64,000 bases of DNA from Sphingopyxis sp. Its GTDB lineage: Bacteria > Pseudomonadota > Alphaproteobacteria > Sphingomonadales > Sphingomonadaceae. Under the pieces are notes generated by a model. That model saw only the letters and a list, made by a program, of their open reading frames with translations, searched no databases and was not told the DNA's origin. The DNA lies in the NCBI GenBank assembly GCA_030145715.1, contig JAIXHQ010000006.1, positions 59,017-123,016 on the forward strand, given 5' to 3'. How positions within the stretch are numbered: position 1 is the stretch's first letter; each line of letters begins with the position of its first letter. Both the position numbers and the translations under genes were made by a program. Shown here piece after piece: positions 55,746 through 64,000 of this stretch.

Positions 55746-56159
55746 CTAGACCCTCGCTTCTGCGCCCAAAGCGACGATCCTTTCGCGAAGCGGGTCTGGC
55801 CAGGGCACCGATCTTTGCGCGACAAGATCCATGCACACAATCGTCGCCTGCCCGCGCAATCGGTCGCGGCCGCCGCCTGTAAAAAGATAAGTGAAGGTGC
55901 AACTCGAGCGGCCGACATGTTGTGGATCAATCTCGATCACAAGCATTTCGCCCAATTCGCTCGGCGAGAGAAATTCGGTTTCTAGCTTCACAGTCGGCGT
56001 GCCGATCCCCTTCTCGACATGCAGCTTGCGGAAATCATGCTCCATCGCTGCAAACCAGTCCTCGACCGCGGCATTCAGCATCTCGAAATAGCGTGGATAG
56101 AAGACGATCGCTGCCGCATCGACATGCGCGAAACGTATCTGCGTCGATGTCGTGAACAT
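55746..56159 (-). CDS. acyl-CoA thioesterase, 4-hydroxybenzoyl-CoA thioesterase type
   Basis: 137-residue hot-dog-fold thioesterase: RFAHVDAAAIVFYPRYFEMLNAAVEDWF carries the catalytic Asp of the 4HBT family, followed by VKLETEFLSPSELGEMLVIEI. It would release CoA from aryl- or acyl-CoA, perhaps as an overflow valve for the pathway. The ATG is four bases after the MarR stop, so both are one transcript. An upstream ATG inside the MarR gene is rejected. Confidence 0.9.
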   Translation of the reverse strand: MFTTSTQIRFAHVDAAAIVFYPRYFEMLNAAVEDWFAAMEHDFRKLHVEKGIGTPTVKLETEFLSPSELGEMLVIEIDPQHVGRSSCTFTYLFTGGGRDRLRGQATIVCMDLVAQRSVPWPDPLRERIVALGAEARV

Positions 56160-56163
56160 GCGA

Positions 56164-56625
56164 TCAGGCCTTCGCAATCGAGGCCTTGAGGTCGGCCAAC
56201 AGTTCAAAGAGTTCACGCTGTCGCGTGCGCGGGAAGTCTGCCATCAATGTCTGGACCCAGCGATGATGTGCCGCTGCCATCTCGTCGAAAAGATGGCGAC
56301 CTTCCCCGGTGAGTGCGACGATCGCAGACCGGCGGTCGTTCGGATCGACGGTCGAAACCACCAGATTCTGCGCTTCGAGCTGGCGCACGATCGCGGTAAC
56401 ATTGCCTTTGGAGACAAGCAGCGAGCGGGAGAGGTCGCCCATCGTCTGCCCTTCGGGAAAGCGATCGAGCGAAGCCATGACATCGAAGCGGGGCAGCGTC
56501 ATGTCGAAATCGTCGACGAAATTGCGGCGCAGCCGCTTTTCCATCTGCATGACGCAGCTCAACAGACGGACCCAGACCCTGAGATCAAGCGGACCGGACG
56601 CCCCCCCCTCATGCTTTTCCTGCAT
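56164..56625 (-). CDS. MarR-family transcriptional regulator (cluster regulator 2)
   Basis: 153 residues; the helix-turn-helix and wing are TMGDLSRSLLVSKGNVTAIVRQLEAQNLVVSTVDPNDRRSAIVALTGEG. It is cotranscribed with the thioesterase and sits at the head of the minus-strand catabolic arm, so it probably controls that arm, while the first MarR gene controls the plus arm. Two MarR repressors in one cluster may sense early and late intermediates; this is inference. Confidence 0.9.
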   Translation of the reverse strand: MQEKHEGGASGPLDLRVWVRLLSCVMQMEKRLRRNFVDDFDMTLPRFDVMASLDRFPEGQTMGDLSRSLLVSKGNVTAIVRQLEAQNLVVSTVDPNDRRSAIVALTGEGRHLFDEMAAAHHRWVQTLMADFPRTRQRELFELLADLKASIAKA

Positions 56626-56716
56626 TCCACCCTCGCATCGACCGGTGCAGCCGCGGCGATTGTTGCCGCTTTGTCCGGGAAGCGCGTCACCTATGGGACA
56701 ATTGCTCGCAAATCAA

Positions 56717-56726
56717 ACTAATTAGT
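56717..56726. promoter_or_regulatory. palindrome ACTAATTAGT upstream of MarR 2
   Basis: A perfect 10-bp palindrome about 95 bp before the regulator start; a related imperfect one (AACCTAATTGGTT) lies some 60 bp further out. Together they may be an autoregulatory operator pair. Confidence 0.45.
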
Positions 56727-57205
56727 CCGCTAGACGACCCACTGAAGAGGCGTAAATCGGCGCTTTCAATGGCAAGTCGGTGGAACCTAATTGGTTTAGA
56801 TCAGAATTATATAGCGAACAACCGTGGCGAAGCGCCGCGCGGAAAAAAGCGTGGCCTTCCTGCAAATAGCGATAAACTGGGTAGCGACGAAGCCATCGTC
56901 GTTTGGCACCAAAAATGCTGACAGGCAGCTGCGGATAATAAACCTTGGCATCCTAGCTGATCACGAGCCTGCCATGCACGGCACCATCCCGCTGGAAGGC
57001 ACAGCCCGCAGCGCGTCCGCCCGAGGGTGACGATCAGATCAAGGAAGCCGAAGGGCCCGCTCAAGACATTCTCTATCCCGCGCGACTTTATGCCTCGCGC
57101 TACCGATAGAAGGAATTTAAGCATCGACATTCAGGACATAATTTTTATAGAATCGAAATTCATTGGATAGGCTCAGCCGTAATTGATCGGAAAGTACGGA
57201 TATAT
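56727..57205. other. gene-free, AT-richer intergenic stretch
   Basis: I find no convincing gene here. Two short overlapping frames, one per strand (68 and 107 codons), have no recognisable domain, no ribosome site and no conserved context. The region contains the outer AT palindrome of the MarR 2 control area at its left end and the AT-rich leader of the methyltransferase at its right end. Composition differs from the surrounding genome, so it may be a remnant of inserted DNA. Confidence 0.5.
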
Positions 57206-58180
57206 ATGACCTTGAGCGAAATATTAAAACGTGAAATACGTAAAAATGACGTGGTCAACATGATCGCCACTCGGCTTTATGTCGATATTATTCAGCCTTA
57301 CAAGATTAAGAGCCGGGCCAGAATGAAAGGCCTTAACGTCCAATATGGCGATTCCACCATTGATGTTTCGAACAAACATAGTCGTATCAGGATTTCCCAG
57401 CGTCACGCCATATATCTCGCCGATGTAGTTGGAAATTTCGATTATTTTTCTGACGCCGTCGAAGCTGGCGATGATGGTGTCATCGACTATTCCCAACCCA
57501 ATTTGCATCGTGTCAAAGGGTTTGATCTGCACCCGATCCGCTTTCCTTCGTTAGCGGAACCCGTTTCCACGACAGAGCAATATCTCGATTTCGCCGATTT
57601 GTCGGACGGGGCAATTGCGCTCGACTTGGGCGCTTACTCCGGCTTGACTTCGATCATGTTTCGTCAGCTTTGCGGAGACGATGGGCGCGTTATTGCGGTC
57701 GATGCAGATGCTGGGAATGTCGCCGCCATTCGCGAGAATTTCGATATGTATTTCGCCAAAACGGGGCGCAAGATCGACTTGCTCGAAGGGGCGGTCTGGA
57801 TTCACGGCGATGGCATCACCTTCTCCAGCGAAGGCAATATGGGTTCGTCCGCGGCCGAAATCGTTGGCAACCGTGTCGGCGCTGCAAGCCTTGTCCCCTC
57901 ATTCACCTTGTCCGACATTGCCGATCGGTTCGGACTCGGTCGAATCGATTTCATCAAATGCGACATTGAGGGCGGCGAAAAATTTGTGTTCGAAGACGCG
58001 AAATTCTTTGAGCGCTTCCGCCCAAAAATTATCGTGGAAGTTCATCCGGTTGATGGACAGAAGACGACACAGGTTGCGACAGAAGCGGTCACACGCGCCC
58101 TGGCACCCCATGGCTATAAATTTCGCATGATCGAACAAGCCGGAGAAAGCCTCCCGCTCATGGAGTGTTGGGCCGAATAG
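57206..58180 (+). CDS. FkbM-family SAM-dependent methyltransferase
   Basis: 324 residues. An unrecognised N-terminal part of about 115 residues is followed by the FkbM methyltransferase domain: SAM motif I ALDLGAYSGLTSI, acidic loop VIAVDADAGNVAAIRENF and the family mark DFIKCDIEGGEKFVFE, ending KIIVEVHP. Such enzymes O-methylate sugars or polyketides. There is no glycan cluster around it, the start has no clear ribosome site, and codon use is AT-richer than neighbours, especially in the first 60 codons, which suggests horizontal origin. Target unknown. Confidence 0.85.
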   Translation: MTLSEILKREIRKNDVVNMIATRLYVDIIQPYKIKSRARMKGLNVQYGDSTIDVSNKHSRIRISQRHAIYLADVVGNFDYFSDAVEAGDDGVIDYSQPNLHRVKGFDLHPIRFPSLAEPVSTTEQYLDFADLSDGAIALDLGAYSGLTSIMFRQLCGDDGRVIAVDADAGNVAAIRENFDMYFAKTGRKIDLLEGAVWIHGDGITFSSEGNMGSSAAEIVGNRVGAASLVPSFTLSDIADRFGLGRIDFIKCDIEGGEKFVFEDAKFFERFRPKIIVEVHPVDGQKTTQVATEAVTRALAPHGYKFRMIEQAGESLPLMECWAE

Positions 58181-58394
58181 TTTGTGATGCGCGGCTTGAT
58201 GATCGGCCGCCAGCAGAAGATGGAGCCTCTCCATCGGGGGCCCGTCGATGGACTTGGCCGCTACGCGACCAGATCGGCGCGGACGCGCTGCTGAGGGCCT
58301 GAGGCCGCGCGGCCGACGATCTCTCATTGCCCGCATGAGGTCCGCGATGTTCGCTATCAAATCTTATGGCGCGCGCGCCGTGTGCCGTCACGGT

Positions 58395-58438
58395 CATGTA
58401 GCGGGCGGACGCCAAATATGGAGCCCGCCCGCCACATG
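58395..58438 (-). terminator. hairpin downstream of TonB receptor gene
   Basis: The 13-bp arms CATGTAGCGGGCG and CGCCCGCCACATG pair with one mismatch around an 18-base loop, 27 bp after the receptor stop. No clear U-tract. The rest of the space between this gene and the methyltransferase (about 280 bp) shows no gene. Confidence 0.4.
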
Positions 58439-58464
58439 TCGTCAGTCTATCGGTCGCCCGCCGA

Positions 58465-61044
58465 TCAATAGGCCGCCGAGAAGGTCAGGAACCATTGCCG
58501 CGGCGCGATCGGGTAGGTTGAATAGCTGTTCGTCGCCGAGCCGATCGAGATGGTGGAATCACCCTTTTTGTCGGTGAGGTTGGTCACGTTCAACGACAAT
58601 TCCGCCTTGCGCAGCGGAATCAGGGTCTCCGGAATCTTCACTCCCAGACGCGCCGAGAGGAGGAAATAGGACTTAACGCTCGCATCGTTGGTGAAGGTGC
58701 TGAAACGGCGGCCGACATAGTCGCCGACAAGCTGTAGATCGACCGGATCAACGTCAAGCGAAGCCACCGTTTTGTTCATCCATTTCGGCGTTCCGGGAAG
58801 CTGCTTTCCGCAGGTTGGGATAACGCCTCCGACGACAAGAAAACCGCCGATGCACGTATCGGTCGCGGCACCGATGCCGGCCGCGGTCGCCGTATAATCG
58901 CTCTGATATTTCGAGAGATTGTAGGAGGTCGCGTTGTAGAGCGAAAAGGTCCGGCCGAAGCGCAAGGTGAAAGCCGCATCGACACCGTTGGTTCTGACGT
59001 TGCCGACATTCACCAGCGCCGATGTGCCGCCAGTAATGCCGCTGCCGGCGATCCCGCCCGGATTGGTCGGAATAGCGAGCAGGCGGTTGCTGAAGTCGAC
59101 ACGATAATAGTTGATCTGCGCCTGGAGGCCGATGTCGCCGCCAAGATCACGCCGGACGCGCAGGCCCGCTTCATATGTCCAACTGGTTTCGGGTTTTCCC
59201 TGTGCGGCAAAGGCATCGAAGGCGGCCTGGCTACCGGTGAACCATGGGCCGCCGCCGCCGGCGAGATACGCTTGATACTGCCGCATATTCTTTTGGACGT
59301 TGAAATAAATCTCTTCGTGCCCGTTGAAGTCGTAGGTCGCGCCGATGGCGGGCAGGAACCACTGTTTCGTGTTGATCTTGCCCTGCGGTAGAGCGGTGGT
59401 TCCGCCGAGCGAACCCACGCGCGGCTGTACCGGGTACCAGCCATTCGCCCATTGGGCGCTGGTCTTGAAACCAGCCTGGACGAGGAGCTTGTCGTTCACC
59501 CGCCACGTGTCCTGAAGATGCAGCTGCAACTGCTTGATCTGCGCATCCCCCTGATATTGGGTGAATAGCGGCTGCGCGACATCGAGCGGACGAATATAGG
59601 GCGTGCTCAAACCCGGGTTGTTCACATCGACCGCGTACCAGCGGCGCCATTGTGTCGTGCTATTATACTCGAACCAGCCGCCCAGTTCGATATTGTGATT
59701 GCCGATCTCGGCCTTGATCGCAGAGATGACGCCCCAGCGGTCGATCCGATATTCGGTGGTACGGGTAATCATGCCCGACCCGCCTGTCGCCGCCACGAGC
59801 GCGGCCCCGGCAGCCGCGGCCTGCTGATCGGTCAGCGCGGTACAGGCCGATGGACGCACGCCATTGTTGTTGCCGGTAAAACGGCAATTGGCGGGAAGCG
59901 TCGCATAGGCCGGATCAAGATAGGGCTGCGCGGTGGTGATCGACTGGCCCAGCGGCCCCGCCACGACACCCGCGCCGTCATTATGGTGGAAATAGCCCGT
60001 CGTCGACCAGGTGACCTTGTCGCCGAGTGACGCGTCATAACGGCCATAGGCAAGATAGTCGGTGCGCTGGGCATCGGAATAATAGTTGCGATAATTATTG
60101 CCTTCAGCCGCCGGCGAATTGCCGAGCGGGGTCATATAACTCGTGCGGTAGGCGTCGAAATCCGGATAGAAAAACGGCTTTGTATAGGGCGTGTAGAGCT
60201 GAACCGGGGTCGCCGTATTACCGGCGGACGGCTTGAAAAATACCGTCGCGTCCTGGTTGGGCTGGGTCATGTCATTATAGTCGAAAAAGAGCGTAAGCTT
60301 GCCGATGTCGCTGTCGTGGACAAATTTGGCATTGGCCTGCCACCCGCCCTGCTTGCCGTTGAAGTCCCATGCGCGGGCGCGCTGGCGGGCACCGGACAGA
60401 TAGATGGAATTGCCGCCGCCGAACACGCCGCTGTCAATACGGCCAAAGGTGCGCGAGGTGCCGTAACTGCCGATCGTCTGTCCGACCTGAATGCCAAAAC
60501 GGTCAAGCGGATCGGATGAATAGGTTTCGACCGTCCCGCCAAGATTGCTGTTCGACGGAGTCGCAAGATCCCCCGCGCCCGTCGACACGATAACGCGACT
60601 CACATTCTCGGAAATCACGGCACGCTGGGGCGCCAGGCCATTATAATTGCCATAGCTTTGATCACCCAGCGGGATGCCGTCCATCGTGTACCCAAGCTGG
60701 TTTCCGGCAAATCCATGGATGAAGGTTTGCGCATTCTGTTCGTTATAGCCCCACGGATCGGCGGTGATGTATAGGACACCGGGGAGTGTCTGGATCGCCT
60801 TCAGCGGCGACACGCCAGGCAGAATCTTCTGGATTTCGACCTGCGGGATCTCGGTTGATGAACGCGTCGTTCTGGTGGCCGTGACGAGGATAGTCCCGCT
60901 ATCCTGATCGCCTTCATCCGCGGGTGGTGCGGCTTCGGCATCGGCGGCGGCGCCGGTCTGCGCGAAAGCGGGATTGGCAATAACAAGCGCGCCAGCAAGA
61001 GCGAGCAGGCTGGGCGCGAGCAGGTTGGAAGAGCGACGGATCAT
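58465..61044 (-). CDS. TonB-dependent outer-membrane receptor
   Basis: 859 residues: signal peptide (about 1-29, ending NPAFAQ), short acidic N-terminus, TonB box-like ILVTATRTTRSS, plug domain (SPLKAIQTLPGVLYITADPWG, FIHGFAGNQLGYTMDGIPLGDQSYGN, ENVSRVIVSTGAGDLATPSNSNLGG) and a barrel ending QWFLTFSAAY. No STN domain, so it is not a transducer. The ligand is unknown. It is alone on its transcript; upstream is a repeat-containing 425-bp space. Confidence 0.93.
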   Translation of the reverse strand: MIRRSSNLLAPSLLALAGALVIANPAFAQTGAAADAEAAPPADEGDQDSGTILVTATRTTRSSTEIPQVEIQKILPGVSPLKAIQTLPGVLYITADPWGYNEQNAQTFIHGFAGNQLGYTMDGIPLGDQSYGNYNGLAPQRAVISENVSRVIVSTGAGDLATPSNSNLGGTVETYSSDPLDRFGIQVGQTIGSYGTSRTFGRIDSGVFGGGNSIYLSGARQRARAWDFNGKQGGWQANAKFVHDSDIGKLTLFFDYNDMTQPNQDATVFFKPSAGNTATPVQLYTPYTKPFFYPDFDAYRTSYMTPLGNSPAAEGNNYRNYYSDAQRTDYLAYGRYDASLGDKVTWSTTGYFHHNDGAGVVAGPLGQSITTAQPYLDPAYATLPANCRFTGNNNGVRPSACTALTDQQAAAAGAALVAATGGSGMITRTTEYRIDRWGVISAIKAEIGNHNIELGGWFEYNSTTQWRRWYAVDVNNPGLSTPYIRPLDVAQPLFTQYQGDAQIKQLQLHLQDTWRVNDKLLVQAGFKTSAQWANGWYPVQPRVGSLGGTTALPQGKINTKQWFLPAIGATYDFNGHEEIYFNVQKNMRQYQAYLAGGGGPWFTGSQAAFDAFAAQGKPETSWTYEAGLRVRRDLGGDIGLQAQINYYRVDFSNRLLAIPTNPGGIAGSGITGGTSALVNVGNVRTNGVDAAFTLRFGRTFSLYNATSYNLSKYQSDYTATAAGIGAATDTCIGGFLVVGGVIPTCGKQLPGTPKWMNKTVASLDVDPVDLQLVGDYVGRRFSTFTNDASVKSYFLLSARLGVKIPETLIPLRKAELSLNVTNLTDKKGDSTISIGSATNSYSTYPIAPRQWFLTFSAAY

Positions 61045-61469
61045 GACAGGCCCCTGTTTTGGTTTGGCTGTTATCGTCGATGCGGAGGGCAGCGACGGAG
61101 CGCCGTTACGCCAGGCCTGTTACAGACAGGCGACACCGCCGATCGATTTGCAACTGGGTGCGCGCAAGATTTCGAGACCCGTTCGACGCAATCGCCGATC
61201 CCGATACCGTCGCCGATCCCGATACCGTTCCATTGCGGCGTAGAAACGCATAGGGTCAGACGCCGTCCGATTGCGCAAACGCCGCTTCCGCTCGATCCTT
61301 CGGGATCCCGTCGCCGGCGCCCGCGCCGATGGGATCCCGTCGGCCTGAAATAGAGCCAAAGATAGGGCCAGCCGCAGGGGGCGGCAGTTACACGACGAAA
61401 TCCACGCCGATGCGTAGCGCGTCCGCATTCCTGAGGATCGCGCCCGGCACTATCGACACGCTTTCGGAA
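61045..61469. other. intergenic region with short direct repeats
   Basis: Between the receptor gene and ettA (both minus). It holds an exact tandem duplication of the 18-mer CGCCGATCCCGATACCGT (61193-61228) and two copies of GGGATCCCGTCG 29 bp apart (61302-61313 and 61331-61342). The promoter and leader of the receptor should be in its left part; AGGGG lies shortly before that start. A 102-codon minus-strand frame is Arg-rich repeat translation and not considered a gene. Confidence 0.55.
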
Positions 61470-63149
61470 TCAGCGGGTCAGTTTCTTGTATGACGTCGCA
61501 TGGGGACGCGTTGCGTCGTCGCCCAGGCGGCGGATCTTGTCCTCTTCATAGGATTCGAAATTGCCTTCGAACCACTCGACGTGGCTGTCGCCCTCGAACG
61601 CCAGAATATGGGTCGCGAGACGATCGAGGAAGAAGCGATCGTGACTGATGGCCACGGCGCAGCCCGCAAAGTTTTCGAGTGCCTCCTCAAGCGCCGCCAG
61701 CGTTTCGGTGTCGAGATCGTTGGTCGGTTCGTCGAGCAGCAGCACATTGCCGCCCTGTTTCAGCATCTTTGCCATATGGACGCGATTGCGTTCGCCGCCC
61801 GAAAGCTGGCCGACCTTCTTCTGCTGGTCGACGCCTTTGAAATTGAACGCACCGACATAGGCACGCGTCTGCATTTCATGCTTGCCGATATTCATCATAT
61901 CGTGCCCGCCCGAAATTTCTTCCCAGACATTCTTGTTCGGATCGAGCGCGTCGCGGCTCTGATCGACATAGCCAAGACGCACCGTGTCACCGATGGCGAC
62001 ATTGCCGTTGTCAGGGGTTTCCTGTCCGGTGATCAGCTTGAACAGCGTCGACTTGCCCGCGCCGTTCGGCCCGATGACGCCGACGATCCCGCCCGGCGGC
62101 AGGGTGAAGGACAGGTCCTCGAACAACAGCTTGTCGCCATAGGCCTTCGAAATGCCCGACACCTCGATCACCTTGCCGCCCAGGCGCTCGGGCACCTGAA
62201 TGACGATCTGCGCCTTGCCCGGCGTACGGTTTTCCTGAGCCTCGATAAGCTGGTCGAACGATTTAATACGCGCCTTGGACTTGGCCTGGCGCGCCTTTGG
62301 CGACTGCCGGATCCATTCCAGTTCGTCGCGGATCGCCTTTTGCCGACCCTGATCCTCGCGCGCTTCCTGTTCGAGCCGCTTGCCCTTCTTCTCCAGATAG
62401 GTCGAATAATTGCCTTCATAGACAAAATAGCGGCCGCGATCGAGTTCGAGGATCCAGTTCACGACATTGTCGAGGAAGTAGCGATCGTGGGTGACGAGGA
62501 TGACGTTGCCCGGATAATCGACCAGATGCTTTTCCAGCCAGGCGACGCTTTCGGCGTCGAGGTGGTTGGTCGGTTCGTCAAGCAGCAGGATCGACGGCTT
62601 TTCCAGCAGCAGCCGGGTCAGCGCGATGCGGCGGCGTTCGCCGCCCGACAGATTTTCCACGCTCCAGTCGCCAGGGGGGCAGCGAAGCGCCTCCATCGCG
62701 ATCTCCAGTTGGTTGTCGAGCGTCCAGCCATCGACCGCGTCGATCTTTTCCTGAAGCGTCCCCATTTCTTCCATGAGCGCCTCAAAATCGGCATCCTCTG
62801 GCGGATCGGCCATCAATGTGCTGATTTCGTTGAAGCGGTCCATCATGTCGGCGACGCCGCGGATGCCGTCCATGACATTCTCTTTGACCGTCTTCTTGGG
62901 ATCGAGTTCGGGTTCCTGCGCCAGATAACCGACGGTGATGCCTTCGCCCGGCCATGCCTCGCCAGTAAATTCGGTGTCCATGCCCGCCATGATCTTCATC
63001 AGCGTGGACTTGCCGGTGCCGTTCGGCCCGACGATGCCGATCTTGGCATCGGGATAGAATTGCAGCGAAAGATTGTTCAGCGTCGGCTTTTGCGCGCCGG
63101 GATAGGTCTTGGTCAGACCCTTCATCACGAAACTATACTGGGCTGCCAT
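61470..63149 (-). CDS. ettA: energy-dependent translational throttle protein EttA (ABC-F ATPase)
   Basis: 559-residue ABC-F protein with two ATPase halves: Walker A GPNGTGKS and GPNGAGKS, signatures NLSGGERRRIAL and QLSGGERNRVHM, Walker B LLLDEPTN in both, and the inter-domain linker ARQAKSKARIKSFDQL that reaches the ribosomal P-site tRNA. No membrane segments. EttA gates the first elongation step according to energy charge. Monocistronic by position. Confidence 0.96.
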   Translation of the reverse strand: MAAQYSFVMKGLTKTYPGAQKPTLNNLSLQFYPDAKIGIVGPNGTGKSTLMKIMAGMDTEFTGEAWPGEGITVGYLAQEPELDPKKTVKENVMDGIRGVADMMDRFNEISTLMADPPEDADFEALMEEMGTLQEKIDAVDGWTLDNQLEIAMEALRCPPGDWSVENLSGGERRRIALTRLLLEKPSILLLDEPTNHLDAESVAWLEKHLVDYPGNVILVTHDRYFLDNVVNWILELDRGRYFVYEGNYSTYLEKKGKRLEQEAREDQGRQKAIRDELEWIRQSPKARQAKSKARIKSFDQLIEAQENRTPGKAQIVIQVPERLGGKVIEVSGISKAYGDKLLFEDLSFTLPPGGIVGVIGPNGAGKSTLFKLITGQETPDNGNVAIGDTVRLGYVDQSRDALDPNKNVWEEISGGHDMMNIGKHEMQTRAYVGAFNFKGVDQQKKVGQLSGGERNRVHMAKMLKQGGNVLLLDEPTNDLDTETLAALEEALENFAGCAVAISHDRFFLDRLATHILAFEGDSHVEWFEGNFESYEEDKIRRLGDDATRPHATSYKKLTR

Positions 63150-63370
63150 GAAATGCTCCGCTATGGGCTGGGTCGCGCGCGCGACCGGATAGAGTTATGC
63201 GTTGCGCGCCGGTTAGCGAATGGTCGCGAACTTGGCAATCGGCGCATAACGACAGGCGGGGTCAGGCAGCGACTCTGGCAAAGATGATCGAAGGCGGGAT
63301 TGCGCGCACCCCCGAGTGTGACGAAGAAATGACAGAATACCGTCCTCGCCGACCATCTCAATTATTTTTG

Positions 63371-63398
63371 TTGACGATTCATGCGGAACGGCTAAATC
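63371..63398 (+). promoter_or_regulatory. probable promoter of the Ala-rich lipoprotein gene
   Basis: TTGACG, then 16 bases, then TAAATC, ending about 60 bp before the ATG. The remaining part of the 310-bp space between ettA and this gene shows no gene or repeat of note. Confidence 0.45.
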
Positions 63399-63460
63399 CC
63401 GCGGCTCGCGGTACGGGAAGTTTTCCTGACGCGAAAGGCATTTTAGGGAGCCCACACATC

Positions 63461-63748
63461 ATGAAGAAGTTTGCTGCTATCGCCGTTGCTGCCAGCATGT
63501 TCGCCCTCGCCGCTTGCGGTGAAAAGGCTGCTGAAGAAGCCACCACCGAAGCTCCGGCTGCCGAAGCTGTTGCCGCTGAAGGCGCCGACGCCGCTGCTGC
63601 TGGCGCTGAAGCCGCCGCTGCTGGTGCCGACGCTGCCGCTGCTGGCGCCGAAGCCGCTGCTCCGGCTGACGCTGCTGCTGCCCCGGCTGCTCCGGCTGAC
63701 GCCGCTGCTGCTCCGGCCGCTGCTGCTCCGGCTGAAGAAAAGAAGTAA
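63461..63748 (+). CDS. small alanine-rich lipoprotein
   Basis: 95 residues. Lipoprotein signal MKKFAAIAVAASMFALAAC with the lipobox LAAC, then about 75 residues made almost only of Ala, Glu, Asp, Gly and Pro in repeated units such as EGADAAAAGA and PADAAAAPA, ending EEKK. It is probably an outer-membrane anchored, unstructured spacer; relatives are common and unnamed in sphingomonads. AGGGAG lies upstream of the ATG, and a strong intrinsic terminator follows, so it is a free-standing, likely well expressed gene. A longer frame beginning at 63197 was rejected. Confidence 0.85.
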   Translation: MKKFAAIAVAASMFALAACGEKAAEEATTEAPAAEAVAAEGADAAAAGAEAAAAGADAAAAGAEAAAPADAAAAPAAPADAAAAPAAAAPAEEKK

Positions 63749-63785
63749 GTCGCAGCCCTTCGGGGCAGTGACTGAAACGAAAAGG

Positions 63786-63815
63786 GCGGTCTTCCTTCGG
63801 GAAGGCCGCTTTTTT
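63786..63815 (+). terminator. intrinsic terminator after lipoprotein gene
   Basis: Ten-base arms GCGGTCTTCC/GGAAGGCCGC (one G-U pair) close the very stable loop TTCG, followed by six T. It is the clearest rho-independent terminator in the window. Confidence 0.92.
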
Positions 63816-63870
63816 CATGCGCGTCGCAAGCTGGCGCAAAAATCGCTGCGAAGGACGGCCGAAAGAGGGG

Positions 63871-63950
<80 letters not shown>

Positions 63951-64000
63951 ACGCATGGGCGCCTTAGACAGGCTGGGGCGCCAAGTCTATCCCGCAGATG

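Noticed and set aside
56807..57130. 107-codon minus-strand frame, and a 68-codon plus-strand frame in the same place, as possible transposase remnants
   Set aside because: No transposase motif, inverted repeat or target duplication could be recognised; kept only as a gene-free region.
61120..61428. 102-codon minus-strand frame before the TonB receptor gene
   Set aside because: It is mainly a translation of the tandem repeats (YRDRRRYRDRR) with no start signal or family resemblance.

Overview
The window is a chromosomal segment of a high-GC alphaproteobacterium, most likely a sphingomonad close to Sphingopyxis. The evidence is the classical alphaproteobacterial order dusB-ntrB-ntrC-ntrY-ntrX-hfq-hflX, an Hfq made of two fused Hfq domains, a MutL that carries its own endonuclease motif, fused IspDF, several TonB-dependent receptors with sphingomonad-type C-termini, and many CoA-thioester catabolic genes. 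The genus assignment is inference.

Region by region. 1-26760 is mostly housekeeping: the 5' end of mreB (minus), mutL, a 560-bp block of three unrelated palindromic repeats next to an APH-like kinase gene, a beta-carbonic anhydrase, lipA with a COQ10/RatA-like gene, ispDF-pncC (minus), dusB with the nitrogen regulators ntrBC and ntrYX, tandem-domain hfq, hflX, and then a long minus-strand run of closely spaced or overlapping genes: mltB, rlpA, a D,D-carboxypeptidase, tmk, holB, metG, tatD, a metallo-beta-lactamase-fold hydrolase, a 58-residue membrane protein and mazG. A tRNA-Ser(UGA) closes this part.

26761-35201 holds an orphan membrane protein and a surface module: an autotransporter, an ECF sigma factor, a FecR-type anti-sigma factor and a TonB receptor with an N-terminal signalling (STN) domain. 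35226-43412 holds accessory lipid/CoA metabolism: two dissimilar acyl-CoA dehydrogenases that may form a heteromer, a YghU-type glutathione transferase, a family III CoA-transferase and a large propeller-amidohydrolase, followed by tRNA-Ser(CGA).

43837-56625 is the most interesting part. It is a regulated catabolic cluster bounded by two MarR genes. The plus-strand arm encodes a cyclase-family metallohydrolase and a two-subunit indolepyruvate-ferredoxin-oxidoreductase-like enzyme. The minus-strand arm encodes a fused monooxygenase/old-yellow-enzyme reductase of the 2-aminobenzoyl-CoA (salicylyl-CoA 5-hydroxylase) type, an SDR, a crotonase, an acyl-CoA dehydrogenase, a RidA-like protein and glutaryl-CoA dehydrogenase. 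A thioesterase gene sits with the second MarR gene. No CoA ligase is present. I propose that isatin (or a related 2-oxo acid precursor) is hydrolysed to isatinate, a 2-oxo acid, which the oxidoreductase turns directly into 2-aminobenzoyl-CoA; the second arm would then dearomatise and beta-oxidise it to glutaryl-CoA. This is inference.

56727-64000 contains a gene-free, AT-richer stretch, an FkbM-type methyltransferase, another large TonB receptor, ettA, an extremely alanine-rich small lipoprotein with a strong terminator, and tRNA-Pro(UGG).
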